A stretch of DNA of 33,400 bases, from NCBI GenBank assembly GCA_964614525.1, contig CAZTPA010000031.1, forward strand, positions 1-33,400, given 5' to 3'. Below are positions 1-9,766 of the stretch, one piece after another. The position numbers were made by a program, and so were the translations under genes. This DNA comes from PWND01 sp964614525 (GTDB lineage Bacteria; Bacteroidota; Bacteroidia; Bacteroidales; UBA7960). The number at the start of each line of letters is the position of its first letter. Positions within the stretch are counted from its first letter, which is position 1. Under the pieces are notes generated by a model. It worked only from the letters and a program-made list of their open reading frames with translations. It made no database searches and was not told the origin of the DNA.

Positions 1-1
1 T

Positions 2-181
2 GGAGATGGTTTTACTAATATGATAACACCAACATCAGGTGTACTTATTGCAGCTCTGGGAGTTGCCCGTGTGCCTTACCATAAATGGGTAAAATGGGTC
101 TGGCCATTAATTCTGACAATGATAATACTTGGGTTTTTACTTCTGATACCCACAGTTACAATGGATCTTAACGGTTTTTAA
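2..181 (+). CDS. YfcC/DcuC-type membrane carrier, C-terminal end only
   Basis: This is the last 59 codons of a gene that begins before the window, read in frame 2 to a TAA. The peptide contains a polar TNMITPTSG segment, then a VPYHKWVKWVWPL stretch and a long hydrophobic segment that ends just before the stop. That pattern is typical of the C-terminus of the YfcC/DcuC (C4-dicarboxylate or short-chain acid) carriers, where an N..xPTSG re-entrant motif precedes the last transmembrane helix. The substrate cannot be told from this fragment. A hairpin terminator follows after a few bases. Confidence 0.7.
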   Translation, partial: GDGFTNMITPTSGVLIAALGVARVPYHKWVKWVWPLILTMIILGFLLLIPTVTMDLNGF

Positions 182-184
182 ATA

Positions 185-222
185 AAAAAAGGCAGAGTTT
201 ATATAATTCTCTGCCTTTTTTT
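185..222. terminator. Bidirectional rho-independent terminator
   Basis: A 7-bp G/C-containing stem (191-197 with 209-215) has an 11-nt loop. It is flanked by an A-run on the left and a T-run on the right, so it can act on both strands. It lies between the ends of two convergent genes, the transporter on plus and the S51 protein on minus. Confidence 0.8.
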
Positions 223-250
223 ATTAATAAATGAATGAATGAAATATCAT

Positions 251-3200
251 CTATTCAATAAGAACTTTTAGATCTTTAGTGAATATTGTTTCTTTTCCAT
301 TAATGTTATAGCCATTAATTCTTAAGAAATATAATCCTTTTTGGATATTTTTATTTACTTCTATTAAGTGATTTCCTGCACTGAGTTTGTCAGTATTTCT
401 AGTCATTACCTTTCTTCCCAATACATCAAACATGTCAATCTTAACTTCGGCTTCTACAGCTAAACTAATACTTATCTTAAAAGCGCCTTTGTTAGGATTA
501 GGGAATACAGAAATATTAAGGTCTGAATAAGCAATGTCTCCAATAGAAGTTGCATCCTGGCCTTCTTTACTTGTAATTATTTCAATAGCTTCATAATTTA
601 AATTAGCAGCTAATGAAAATCCCCATTCAACATTTTCTGTATCAACACCATCAATTGAGAATAAGTCAATTTTCCCTTCGGGAATAAGATTGTTATTCAT
701 GCTATAAATAATACCTTTTCCGGTTTCATTATTAAACGACAATTTATGATCAGTATTAAGTAAGAGATCAGGATTCATATCTTGATTCACACCTGAAATA
801 AATTCAAACTGTAATGCAGAATATGTTCCATCACTATCAAAACTAACTAATCCATCATTATCAAGCATCATATAAGACTGTTCAGAATTTATGTTATCTT
901 CAAAATCTTTAGCACCTGCATAAATCAGGTCAATAAGGGCAACAAGGTCGGAAGTGTCAACAATAGTATCCTGATTAACATCAGCAGCTGCGAGGTTAAA
1001 ACCTGCAGGAGTAGCTCCATTTATATGCTGCACCATCCAAACAACGTCAAGAACGTTAATGAAAGTATCATCATTAACATCGCCAGACAGAACGGCAGAA
1101 GTTTCAGTTCCGGTAATTATAATATCATCAATGCTCCAGTTTTTCTGTTTGTTTTGTCCTGTATGATTAGGATAAACAAAACGCCATCTGAATTTTACTT
1201 CATTTTGCCCGGCAAGTTCAGGGATAATATTTGATGTCCATACTTCAGCTGCATTCATAGAAGTAGTCCAGTTGTTAATCTCTACCCAAGTGGTATTGTT
1301 AATATTGTAATCTAGATAAGCTGAATTTGCACCTCCACCGTTAAAATAGAATCTATGCATCATACTTATCCTGATATCTGTATAATTTGTAAAATCAAAA
1401 CAATCTGTAATAAGCTCCGCAGAAACACTGGTTTTCCCTGTGTAATCAGCATATGCGTATGGTTCATTCGCAGCATCCAGAGCATTGGTAGAGGAACCTA
1501 CTTCCCAGTTTAGGGTTCCATTTTGTGTCCACCTTGCCGGTATTGCACTTAGTCCTTCGAAGTTCTCAGTATATGTGGGTGTATAGCATGATTCAATGAA
1601 ATTGGCAACAAGTGTAACATCTTCCGCCGGCATTATATAAAAGATTGAAGGATCAGTGCTTTGTTCAATTCCTTCTATTGTCCAGTTAATAAATGTGTAA
1701 CCGGAATTTGCCTCAGCAGTAAGGCTAATAGTATCATTTTCTTCATAATAATTACTACTGCCTGTGTTGTTTATTATAGTTCCGCCTGATGTCGGGTTTG
1801 AGTTTAATGTTAGTTTATATCCGGATGGAATAATGCCTAGTTGTATTGATGGAGTAATAATCCAATTATCAGGAGTTAATGCTGTTTCTTTATATGAATC
1901 ACTAAGAAGATAACCATCTCCTTCAAAATTTTCCCAGTACCAGTTTAGGCCATCTCCATCATCGTCTACTAATGTCCAGCCTGCGGGGATTCCGTTAGAT
2001 GTATCAAAGTCTTCAAAGAATATTTCAACCTCAGCTTTTGTTCCATCTTCCCAGTATAGCTTTACATCATTTATTGAAATCCTGTCATTATCAGTTGAAT
2101 TCCAGTGTCTGAAGGCAATATATACAGCATCGCCGGTGTATTCGGTAATCTCAACGCTTCGAGGCTGATAATCCCAATTTGTGTGTGTTTCTGATAATGT
2201 TTCATCATGTATTTGCACAAAGTCACCAATATTAGTTCCTGTATTTGAAATATAAACGCTATAATGTTCATCGCGATATTCCGCAGTACTTGCGGAAGGG
2301 CATACCGTCCAGTAAACATAAACCGGACCGTCGATAATGTCAGCTTCTGTAGCTTCAAAGTTTGCAGTCAATGTAACATCTCTTTCGGGTATTGTATAAG
2401 TGAAACTTTGTTCTGTACTAACAGTTGTAGTTCCATCAGTCCAGTTAATAAATTCATATCCAAAAATAGGATTGGCACTAATTTGAACGTTTGTGCCTGC
2501 AGTAAAAGACCCACCACCTGTAGGATCACCACCTTCTGTGGGGTTTGCCTCCAAAGTTAAGGTATAAAAAGTATATCCAAAATCAGGCGGTGTGCAAGAA
2601 GTTGTTTCCGTGAGAACACCATCCACGGCAGACCAGCATTCCCAATCCCCGCCATTGCCATTTTGCCAGGTATTTAAATCAAAAGTGTTAGCTCCGTTTG
2701 TTGTACCTGCAACTTTATAAACTTTTACTGCTTCTCCACTATGATCCCATGTGAGAGGAGTTGCGCTCTGACATATCTCGGGACCCCCTGTCCATGATGT
2801 TAAAAAGTAAGCAAAATCATCATAATTAGGATAATCTCCAAAGATTTTAGCTATTCCATTACTTTCAATAGCAACTGCAACAACTTCATTAACTCCAATG
2901 CCTCTTGCAGGATTTCTCACCCAGTCCTGAGCCATTCTTGCAATAAATGTAAAATGTCTTCCATGCCTGTCATATCCGTCTGTTTCTATTCTGTTATAAT
3001 GACTATCTGTAATAACACTTTCCAGAATAGGTATGTTGAGAAAATCATCAGCAAGTGTCATCATATTATTGTATGGATCAGCAAGTGCTTCAGAGGAAAA
3101 GACAGTATTGTTTTCGGCGGTAAAAATTAATTCTCCCAACACCGCCAGGCCGGCACTTGTGCCTCCTATAGCACCACCTTTTGTATGAATTAGGTATGTA

Positions 3201-3619
3201 AGAGCATCATGTAAAAGAGTGCCCTTCCAGTAATTGTAATAATTCCACTGATCTCCACCTACAATAAAAACTGCTTCAGCATTTCTGACTGCTGCTTCTA
3301 CCTCAGGATTGTTTGCCCTGGTAACAGAGTTTATATTTTCTATGGTTGTAGCTGAGTTCATTATACTTGAATTATAATCGTCATTATAACCCAAGCCTTC
3401 ATCAGCTCTTAAAAACACGACATCTCCAATATCAGTTAAATTATAGAACCAGCTTAATCCTTGCGTATTGTCAACTCCACCGCCCATTAAAAGGAAACCT
3501 TGTTGATGGCTCGTATTTACATCACTATCATTTCCAACACGCTGTATATTTAATGTTTGTGAAAGAGTAATTGAGAAAAATAAAAAAGGCAGTATTAAAA
3601 AAGTTGTTATTTTTTTCAT
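251..3619 (-). CDS. T9SS-secreted peptidase S51 (cyanophycinase-like) multidomain protein
   Basis: A 1122-residue secreted protein. Residues 1-21 form a signal peptide. Residues 22 to about 290 are a peptidase S51 domain with GGDQ (121-124), the nucleophile motif GGTSAG (152-157, Ser155) and DSHYNR (205-210, His207), the landmarks of cyanophycinase. Then come an InlB-like bacterial repeat (about 352-422), a cleaved-adhesin-like beta domain (about 430-595), a second bacterial repeat (600-675), a MAM-like beta sandwich (680-837), a dockerin-like pair of calcium loops (GDVNDDTFINVLD, ADVNQDTIVDTSD; 846-900) and a type A T9SS sorting domain (about 1036-1122) starting FPNPNKG. The protein is expected to be exported by Sec, carried out by T9SS and attached to the surface or released. 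Hydrolysis of a beta-Asp-type peptide is known for the family, but the substrate here is not shown. A CAAAGTTA at 3702-3709 (TAACTTTG on minus) could be its -7 box. Confidence 0.85.
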   Translation of the reverse strand: MKKITTFLILPFLFFSITLSQTLNIQRVGNDSDVNTSHQQGFLLMGGGVDNTQGLSWFYNLTDIGDVVFLRADEGLGYNDDYNSSIMNSATTIENINSVTRANNPEVEAAVRNAEAVFIVGGDQWNYYNYWKGTLLHDALTYLIHTKGGAIGGTSAGLAVLGELIFTAENNTVFSSEALADPYNNMMTLADDFLNIPILESVITDSHYNRIETDGYDRHGRHFTFIARMAQDWVRNPARGIGVNEVVAVAIESNGIAKIFGDYPNYDDFAYFLTSWTGGPEICQSATPLTWDHSGEAVKVYKVAGTTNGANTFDLNTWQNGNGGDWECWSAVDGVLTETTSCTPPDFGYTFYTLTLEANPTEGGDPTGGGSFTAGTNVQISANPIFGYEFINWTDGTTTVSTEQSFTYTIPERDVTLTANFEATEADIIDGPVYVYWTVCPSASTAEYRDEHYSVYISNTGTNIGDFVQIHDETLSETHTNWDYQPRSVEITEYTGDAVYIAFRHWNSTDNDRISINDVKLYWEDGTKAEVEIFFEDFDTSNGIPAGWTLVDDDGDGLNWYWENFEGDGYLLSDSYKETALTPDNWIITPSIQLGIIPSGYKLTLNSNPTSGGTIINNTGSSNYYEENDTISLTAEANSGYTFINWTIEGIEQSTDPSIFYIMPAEDVTLVANFIESCYTPTYTENFEGLSAIPARWTQNGTLNWEVGSSTNALDAANEPYAYADYTGKTSVSAELITDCFDFTNYTDIRISMMHRFYFNGGGANSAYLDYNINNTTWVEINNWTTSMNAAEVWTSNIIPELAGQNEVKFRWRFVYPNHTGQNKQKNWSIDDIIITGTETSAVLSGDVNDDTFINVLDVVWMVQHINGATPAGFNLAAADVNQDTIVDTSDLVALIDLIYAGAKDFEDNINSEQSYMMLDNDGLVSFDSDGTYSALQFEFISGVNQDMNPDLLLNTDHKLSFNNETGKGIIYSMNNNLIPEGKIDLFSIDGVDTENVEWGFSLAANLNYEAIEIITSKEGQDATSIGDIAYSDLNISVFPNPNKGAFKISISLAVEAEVKIDMFDVLGRKVMTRNTDKLSAGNHLIEVNKNIQKGLYFLRINGYNINGKETIFTKDLKVLIE

Positions 3620-3701
3620 TATACCCCTATGTTAATAATTAATAAAAACAATAATTAGTATGTAAAATGCAGATATTAACGGGTAAAAAAATGTGCAATC
3701 T

Positions 3702-3709
3702 CAAAGTTA
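3702..3709 (-). promoter_or_regulatory. Possible -7 box for the S51 protein
   Basis: Read on minus this is TAACTTTG, matching the Bacteroidota -7 consensus TAnnTTTG. No clear -33 TTG lies at the expected spacing, so it may be chance in such AT-rich DNA. Confidence 0.3.
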
Positions 3710-3857
3710 ATGAATATACATATATATACCTAAGTATAAATACTGATATTTTGAAATGAAAGTTTTGTAATTGAATACAAATATTATATCAATTGCTTAT
3801 AGTTTATGATTATATTTCCACACTTATACCTAAAGGAAGCTATCTTTAGTCTGTGCG

Positions 3858-3891
3858 AAGTTTTATTCCGGATAGTGGAAAGATAAAACTT
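3858..3891 (-). terminator. Hairpin downstream of the DUF5916 gene
   Basis: A 9-bp perfect stem (3858-3866 with 3883-3891) can extend inward by TCC/GGA after a 3-nt bulge. It starts 6 nt past the stop of the minus-strand gene. No T-run follows it on minus, so termination is only a possibility. Confidence 0.35.
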
Positions 3892-3896
3892 TAAAT

Positions 3897-6356
3897 CTAG
3901 CTTCTAGATAAATATTTTAAATGCTGATAATCAAGATAATATAAAATCTTTAAAGAAAAGCTATTGAGTTGAGGTTCATTAAACATTCTGTTTAGGTTTT
4001 CCATATATGACAATGGGATTTCATCTGCATTTGAATAAATAGCATGTTTCCACATAAGGCTTAATTGACTTCCCGGAGCAAATTCCCAATTGAATATTAT
4101 ATCGACTGTAAATGCATTATAATTGATATTAGCAATACTAAGGTCATCCTCTGTTCTTTCGAGCAAACCGGACAGATTTAATACGTAATAGTCATCATAA
4201 TAATATACTCTTGACCAATAATGACGCAGATTTAAATTCAGTGATGCTTTATTGGAAAAAATGAAATTTGAAGCAATGCTATTTGTGAAAGTTGGTAAGT
4301 ACCGTCTTCCAAAATAGATAGTATCTTCATTTAAATGCATAACATAGCCTAAATTATTTTTCTTTTCAGAATATATAAAACTATATGATAGATTGAATTG
4401 GTCGCTGATTCTAACAGTTGGTTTAATGAAAAAATCCAGATTAAATTGATTGTGTTCGGAAAAGACTTTGTAAAAATTAATGCTTCCGTCAAAATATATT
4501 CTCTTCCTGTAATCAGAAGAGAAACTCAGGTACAAATTCATTGCATCACCGATATCAAAATATCGACCGGGCACTCTGGGTTCAAAAAAGTCTTTTTGAG
4601 ACAGAGGTGCATAATTAGCAGAAAAGTATATGAAAAACCTTGAAAGAAAAAGCATCCTAAGTTGGTATCCAATATTTAAGCCTGCAAACTTAAGTGGCTC
4701 ATATAAATAATAAGTTGATAATGATATCTCATTTGTGAGAGTTCTGAATTTCCCAAAAGGCTTAAAGACATTATGACTAAGAGAAAAGTGATTATCTATA
4801 TTATTATTGTGTCTAAGATATCCTAAGTCGTTTTGCTCGTATGAATCACTTAAAACAGATCTATAGTAATTATACTGCCATGTACCACCGGATTTTCCTG
4901 CATTCACATGATATTTATAACCAAAAACATCATCATTTTCGGTGAAATATTGTTGGCTAATTGCTGCAGCGCCGCTAATTTTATACATATTACTTTTATC
5001 AAAAATCCGGAAATCTGTACCTGTGATATTTGCAACATAATCTGAGGGGAATCCATTTACATTTGTATTAATAAAACTCAAATAAGAATTGTTTTTGAGG
5101 CTTTGATCAAAAACAATCAGATTATAATTAGTTAAAGCTTGAGTTGTGATTTCTCTTTCATTATTTGTCAAAGTATCTAAGACTATTGCTTTAGCAGGGG
5201 CAGTTATAGCATTGAAAAATCCAATACCTAAGCCACCGGTAGTTCTTCCCGATATTTTTGCAGCATTAATTAATCTGGATTCTAATGGGTTTTCTGTAAT
5301 AATTTCATTCTCTTCTGTTTGTTCGAAAACGTCATAGTAGCCTTTGGGCAATGAGCCGATTCTTCTTGAATAAAACAAATTTGCTTTATTGTAAAGATCA
5401 GTTCCTTCAGTAAAAAACTGCCTTTTTTCATCATACTTAACTTCAAAAGGGGATAAATTTAAAATCTGATCATCTGATTGTACTTGTCCAAAATCCGGAA
5501 TTAATGTCATATCAAATGTAAAGCTCTCACTAATTCCAAGTTTTACATCCATACCACCATTGAAATTATTTACCCATTTGTTAGCACCATATTTTTCTAA
5601 ATAGTTTGATATATAAGGGAAAAATGCCAGTCTTAAGGGCGGAGATATTCCTTCAATTCCATCGAGAACTCCCATTGATGCAACCGGATTCCCAATTCTT
5701 CTGTCAACAAAGTTCCAGCTCGAGACTTCCCGCATTCTTCTGATATCTCTCCAAAAATTAATTCCCCACTTTTGAACATTCTGTTTTGGAAACCTCAATG
5801 CAGAATAAGGAATTTTCATTTCTACTATCCATCCATCCCTATTTATACTGACTTCGCTTTTCCATACTGCATCCCAATTTGAGTCTCCATGATCTCCGGT
5901 TCTTCCTGACATGTTCATGTCTGTTTGCACTCCGGAAGCAGAAACTTGAAATCTGAAACCATTTATTCCATCATTAAAAGGATTTATATCTATCCAAAAC
6001 ATATCAGAATTCAGATTATTTCCTGAATTTCTATGGCCAAGTTCTGTTAATATAGAATCGGGACTATTATCTAATAGTATTGCACCAATATAAATGGCTT
6101 CGTCATCATATAGTACTTTAACTTTTGTCTCTAATGAGGCTTTACGATCATTATGAGGTTCATATTGATAGAAATCTGTTGCTATATTTGCATCATCCCA
6201 AATTGCTTCATCAAGAGAACCATCAATTACAGGCGGGGAACTTGTTCTTACTGCTTCTAAATCTCTTCTGCTATTTTGTGAATAAACTGATTGTGAAATT
6301 ATTCCTAAAAAAATTATCAGAGTAAATATTGCGGTTTTTATATATGTATATATCAT
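3897..6356 (-). CDS. DUF5916 outer-membrane protein with CBM9-like domain
   Basis: An 819-residue exported protein with a signal peptide at about 1-26. Residues 33-240 form a family 9 carbohydrate-binding-like beta sandwich, recognisable by PPVIDGSLDEAIWDDA near the start, then YDDEAIYIGAILLDN and WIVEMKIPYSALRFP. The remainder matches the DUF5916 pattern, with a segment containing GINFWRDIRRMRE and a long series of alternating aromatic/polar strands up to the C-terminus, as expected for an outer-membrane beta barrel. DUF5916 proteins are common in Bacteroidota, but their biochemical role is not established. No T9SS tail is present. A CAAAAATA at 6392-6399 could be a -7 box on minus, without a matching -33. 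Confidence 0.85.
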   Translation of the reverse strand: MIYTYIKTAIFTLIIFLGIISQSVYSQNSRRDLEAVRTSSPPVIDGSLDEAIWDDANIATDFYQYEPHNDRKASLETKVKVLYDDEAIYIGAILLDNSPDSILTELGHRNSGNNLNSDMFWIDINPFNDGINGFRFQVSASGVQTDMNMSGRTGDHGDSNWDAVWKSEVSINRDGWIVEMKIPYSALRFPKQNVQKWGINFWRDIRRMREVSSWNFVDRRIGNPVASMGVLDGIEGISPPLRLAFFPYISNYLEKYGANKWVNNFNGGMDVKLGISESFTFDMTLIPDFGQVQSDDQILNLSPFEVKYDEKRQFFTEGTDLYNKANLFYSRRIGSLPKGYYDVFEQTEENEIITENPLESRLINAAKISGRTTGGLGIGFFNAITAPAKAIVLDTLTNNEREITTQALTNYNLIVFDQSLKNNSYLSFINTNVNGFPSDYVANITGTDFRIFDKSNMYKISGAAAISQQYFTENDDVFGYKYHVNAGKSGGTWQYNYYRSVLSDSYEQNDLGYLRHNNNIDNHFSLSHNVFKPFGKFRTLTNEISLSTYYLYEPLKFAGLNIGYQLRMLFLSRFFIYFSANYAPLSQKDFFEPRVPGRYFDIGDAMNLYLSFSSDYRKRIYFDGSINFYKVFSEHNQFNLDFFIKPTVRISDQFNLSYSFIYSEKKNNLGYVMHLNEDTIYFGRRYLPTFTNSIASNFIFSNKASLNLNLRHYWSRVYYYDDYYVLNLSGLLERTEDDLSIANINYNAFTVDIIFNWEFAPGSQLSLMWKHAIYSNADEIPLSYMENLNRMFNEPQLNSFSLKILYYLDYQHLKYLSRS

Positions 6357-6494
6357 TATTCTTTACAAATACTTATGTTTATTAGTATTTGCAAAAATAA
6401 ACAACAGAATTAAAGAATAAGTTTAATTATGATTATTTAATAGTAGAATTAAGAGCTTTTATTAATTAAGATAATTTATTCACAAATGAAAAAC

Positions 6495-8405
6495 TTAATA
6501 ATGCCATCCCAATAAATTCCAAAAACTTAATTGCCAGATAGCAGCGACAAAAACTACTATTGAAAAATAATAGAATAAGCGACTTCTCCACTTTACATCC
6601 TTCATATTCCATAAAATAATACTTTGCAATAACATCAACAGGAGAAAAGGCATTGCCATAAAGGGTAAGAACAGGGCAAGTTTTATTGAAGTTGGAATGC
6701 CCATTATTAATTCTACTCCGCTATTTGCCGAAGCAATAAACACAATTAAGTAAAAGACAAAGAAACATGCTGCAACAATCCATCCAACAAGCTTAGCAGG
6801 AAAAGGAATTAGCTGCGGAGCCGGTAAAAGTCGTTGATGTTTTTTTCTTATAAGAGCAATTAAAGGCCAGCCAATTAGTATGAAAAGAATTGTTATCCAT
6901 GTTATTACAAAGATTGTAAGATGCAAAGCATTTGAATATTTCCCTTCAATTCTTTCGAATGCCATTATAGGCATATTTCCAATAAATAATTTTCCGGTTT
7001 TACTATTATCAAATTCAAATGCGATAAGTTCATTGTTTTCAGTACTTTTAAATCTTGTACTATCAATAGGACTCCAAAAAGAAGCTTCTTTATTGTAACC
7101 ATCAAGGCGTAATTTTTTGTCACTAACTGAGATCGTAATAGGGTTGGTAATTGCCAATATTTTAAATAAATCAGTATGAGTATGCCTGTTAACTTTATAT
7201 TTACCTGCAAAATTTTCCAGATATTCATTATCAAATTCAAGTGTTTCAAAATCAGTTCTATTATCAGGAAAATATCTTTCAAGAAATTTCTCAAACACTT
7301 TTTCATATGCTCCTCCGCCACTTGCGCTATTAAAGGATACAAAAAAGCCGAGATTGCTTTCAGGAATTAAAGCCAGTAATGAATGAAACCAAAATGTGTC
7401 CCCGCCATGTCCAATGATTTTTATGCCATTTATACTAATATCCATAAATCCTAGTAAAGAAGAGTTCAGGCCTTTTGCATGTGTAAGAACATCTGTTTGC
7501 ATTAATTTGTATATAGAATCATTTAGCAGGCAAACATTATCAATACACGAATTTTCTAAAAGAGCAGACATGAAAATTTCCATATCTGAAGCAGTAGTTG
7601 AAGCTGCACCCGCACCTGCCATAGGCACAAATTCAAAATATTTTTCATTGTAAGTGCCTGATTCAAAAGTATAACCTTTTGACATAACTCCTTCTATGCT
7701 TTCAGGAATTGGCTGTCGGAATGTAGTTTGATTTAAATCTAAGGGGTTGAAAATATTTTGTTCTGTGTAATCTTCAAAGCTCATTCCGCTTGTTATCTCT
7801 ATAAGATGCTGGGCAAGACCGGTACCATGGTTTGAGTAAGCTGCGTATTCTAAAGGCGGTCGCACTCTCTTTGGCATCTGATTTTTGAAGATATCAGCCA
7901 GTGGTTCTATTTCTTCTTCTGATTTAACGAAGAGGCGATATAACTTATCTTCGAATCCCGGTGTATGCGACATAATGCTTCTTAATGTTATTGGATCATC
8001 AAAAGTCTCCGGCACTTTAAACTCTTCCAGGTATTCATTTATATCAGTGTCAAGATCCAACTTGCCTTGTTCAACCAATTGCATTACTGAGATCCATGTA
8101 AAAAGCTTGGAGATAGAACCTATACGAAAAAGAGTACTATCGGGATCAACTTTTATTTTATTATCAATGTCAGCATATCCATAGCCTTTTTTTACAAGGA
8201 TTTCATTATCTTTTAATATTAAAAGTGAAGCGCCTGCAATTTTTCGCTCTTCCAGCAAGGCTTCCATTATTCCATCCATGAATGAAGCTAATTCCAGGCT
8301 GTCAATCTGGATATCTCTTGTCATTTCAATATTTTCTGTTGTAGTTACAGCTAAAGTTGAAAATATTGTTGAAAAGCAGGCAATTGCAAGGAAAAGATTT
8401 TTCAT
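6495..8405 (-). CDS. Serine hydrolase, beta-lactamase/PBP4* family, with C-terminal membrane segments
   Basis: A 636-residue protein with an N-terminal signal peptide (about 1-20). The class C beta-lactamase-like fold (about 35-380) carries all three catalytic motifs: SISK (Ser97, Lys100), YSN (190-192) and HGG (333-335). A small beta domain (about 390-485) follows. Four hydrophobic segments end the protein (about 494-518, 540-560, 573-598, 611-633). Family members hydrolyse D-amino-acid peptides or esters or act on cell-wall peptides, and the specificity cannot be read here. The catalytic domain should face the periplasm, anchored by the tail in the inner membrane. The downstream gap 6357-6494 shows no strong terminator. 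Confidence 0.85.
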   Translation of the reverse strand: MKNLFLAIACFSTIFSTLAVTTTENIEMTRDIQIDSLELASFMDGIMEALLEERKIAGASLLILKDNEILVKKGYGYADIDNKIKVDPDSTLFRIGSISKLFTWISVMQLVEQGKLDLDTDINEYLEEFKVPETFDDPITLRSIMSHTPGFEDKLYRLFVKSEEEIEPLADIFKNQMPKRVRPPLEYAAYSNHGTGLAQHLIEITSGMSFEDYTEQNIFNPLDLNQTTFRQPIPESIEGVMSKGYTFESGTYNEKYFEFVPMAGAGAASTTASDMEIFMSALLENSCIDNVCLLNDSIYKLMQTDVLTHAKGLNSSLLGFMDISINGIKIIGHGGDTFWFHSLLALIPESNLGFFVSFNSASGGGAYEKVFEKFLERYFPDNRTDFETLEFDNEYLENFAGKYKVNRHTHTDLFKILAITNPITISVSDKKLRLDGYNKEASFWSPIDSTRFKSTENNELIAFEFDNSKTGKLFIGNMPIMAFERIEGKYSNALHLTIFVITWITILFILIGWPLIALIRKKHQRLLPAPQLIPFPAKLVGWIVAACFFVFYLIVFIASANSGVELIMGIPTSIKLALFLPFMAMPFLLLMLLQSIILWNMKDVKWRSRLFYYFSIVVFVAAIWQLSFWNLLGWHY

Positions 8406-8604
8406 AATTAAAGGTTTGAAATAGTGAGTTTTAAAAACATATAAATATATAAAAAATTATTAATAATCATTTAATATAATTTTATCATATAAAATTGTTA
8501 ATAAAAAATGAAATATAAGTGAAAGATAATCAGCGGAATATAAATAAATTTTAAAAAATACTCTTGAAAGTCTTGTTATATATAATTGGACTAAATAAAA
8601 ATAA

Positions 8605-8612
8605 TAATTTTG
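8605..8612 (+). promoter_or_regulatory. Possible -7 box for the secreted protein at 8683
   Basis: TAATTTTG matches TAnnTTTG. The nearest upstream TTG (8586-8588) is only 16 nt away, shorter than the 19-20 nt seen at the better promoters in this window, so support is weak. The rest of the gap 8406-8682 holds nothing else I can recognise. Confidence 0.35.
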
Positions 8613-8682
8613 TGTTCAACAATCAATTAATATGCAACTAATACTAATGAATAAGCAATAAGCTTTTAAATAAAATAATATT

Positions 8683-9735
8683 ATGACAAAAATTATTTAT
8701 ACTCTTATACTATTAGTATTTCCGGTGTTTATATATGCAAATGAAACCCAGCAAAGTGGTAACTGGGAAGATAACGTTACATGGATTGATGATGCCCCGG
8801 GTTACACCTTTGGAAACAATGTGAATTTTCTTATTAATGAAAATCATATTATCGAGACAATTGAAGATATTGAAATAGCATTTCAAAATAATGCAACTAT
8901 TAACGTTTATGGCACATTAATCATTAATGGTGATATCGAAATAGACAATAATTTAGAATTAAATATTTTTGATAATGGGAATTTGGTTGTGAATGGCACT
9001 TTGAAATTAAAAAACAATGGATCTTTGGATATTAATGGTGAATTAGAGGCAGATGATATTGATGGTGGCAATAATAACAACCTTATAGGAAATGGTGCTC
9101 TTATAGTTCATAATCCCGATTTTGATTGTAGTGCAAATTTTGATAATTGTGAAGATAGTGATGTTATTATAATTACAGACCCTTTACCGGTTATGCTTCT
9201 CTCATTTGAGTTATCAAGAGATAGTGATGATGTTATTATAAAATGGTCTACTGCGACAGAGATAAATAATGATTATTTCACTATTGAACACAGCGCTGAT
9301 GGTCAAAACTGGGATGTTTTTTTATATGTGAATGGTGCAGGAAACAGTAATGAAATAAGGCATTATGAGATAACTGATGATGATCCTTTAAATGGTGTTA
9401 ATTATTATAGATTAAAGCAAACTGATTTTGATGGCAGGTTCGAATACTTTGCTCCTAAAGCAATTTATTTTAATAATGATATAAAGGAAAGTAAAATTCT
9501 TAAGGTTTCTGCTAATCAAAGTTTGATGCATGTTTGGTTTGAAAATACATCAGAATCAGCTATGATTTTAGTTATTGATATCAGAGGCCGGATTGTGTAT
9601 CAAAAAAGTGTATATAGTTCAGATCAACCACAGAAGGTTGTTTTTGACATTCAGGAAAACTATAATAGTGATATTTTAATTGTTAGTTTGTATTCTACAG
9701 ATAACAAAGACAGTAGAAAAGTTTTTGTCAGATAG
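8683..9735 (+). CDS. Secreted beta-repeat protein with possible degenerate T9SS tail
   Basis: A 350-residue protein with a signal peptide ending near residue 19. Residues 20-145 are rich in Asn, Gly and Ile and repeat short strands (NVYGTLIINGDIEI, NLVVNGTLKL, SLDINGELEAD), like a solenoid of the kind called G8/beta-helix. At 168-262 there is a module very common in Bacteroidota exported proteins, starting LPVMLLSFE and running through WSTATEINNDYFTIEHSADG to NYYRLKQTDFDG. The final 80 residues have the length and the GRIVYQK plus C-terminal basic strand of a T9SS sorting domain, but lack the usual PNP motif. Function is unknown; a surface or matrix role is inferred. Confidence 0.7.
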   Translation: MTKIIYTLILLVFPVFIYANETQQSGNWEDNVTWIDDAPGYTFGNNVNFLINENHIIETIEDIEIAFQNNATINVYGTLIINGDIEIDNNLELNIFDNGNLVVNGTLKLKNNGSLDINGELEADDIDGGNNNNLIGNGALIVHNPDFDCSANFDNCEDSDVIIITDPLPVMLLSFELSRDSDDVIIKWSTATEINNDYFTIEHSADGQNWDVFLYVNGAGNSNEIRHYEITDDDPLNGVNYYRLKQTDFDGRFEYFAPKAIYFNNDIKESKILKVSANQSLMHVWFENTSESAMILVIDIRGRIVYQKSVYSSDQPQKVVFDIQENYNSDILIVSLYSTDNKDSRKVFVR

Positions 9736-9766
9736 CTTATACTATCTTTGTTGTTTATACAGAATT

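Noticed and set aside
6965..7342. 125-codon second minus-strand frame inside the serine hydrolase gene
   Set aside because: Low-complexity, Leu/Ile-rich translation; a shadow frame of the real gene with no independent start signal.
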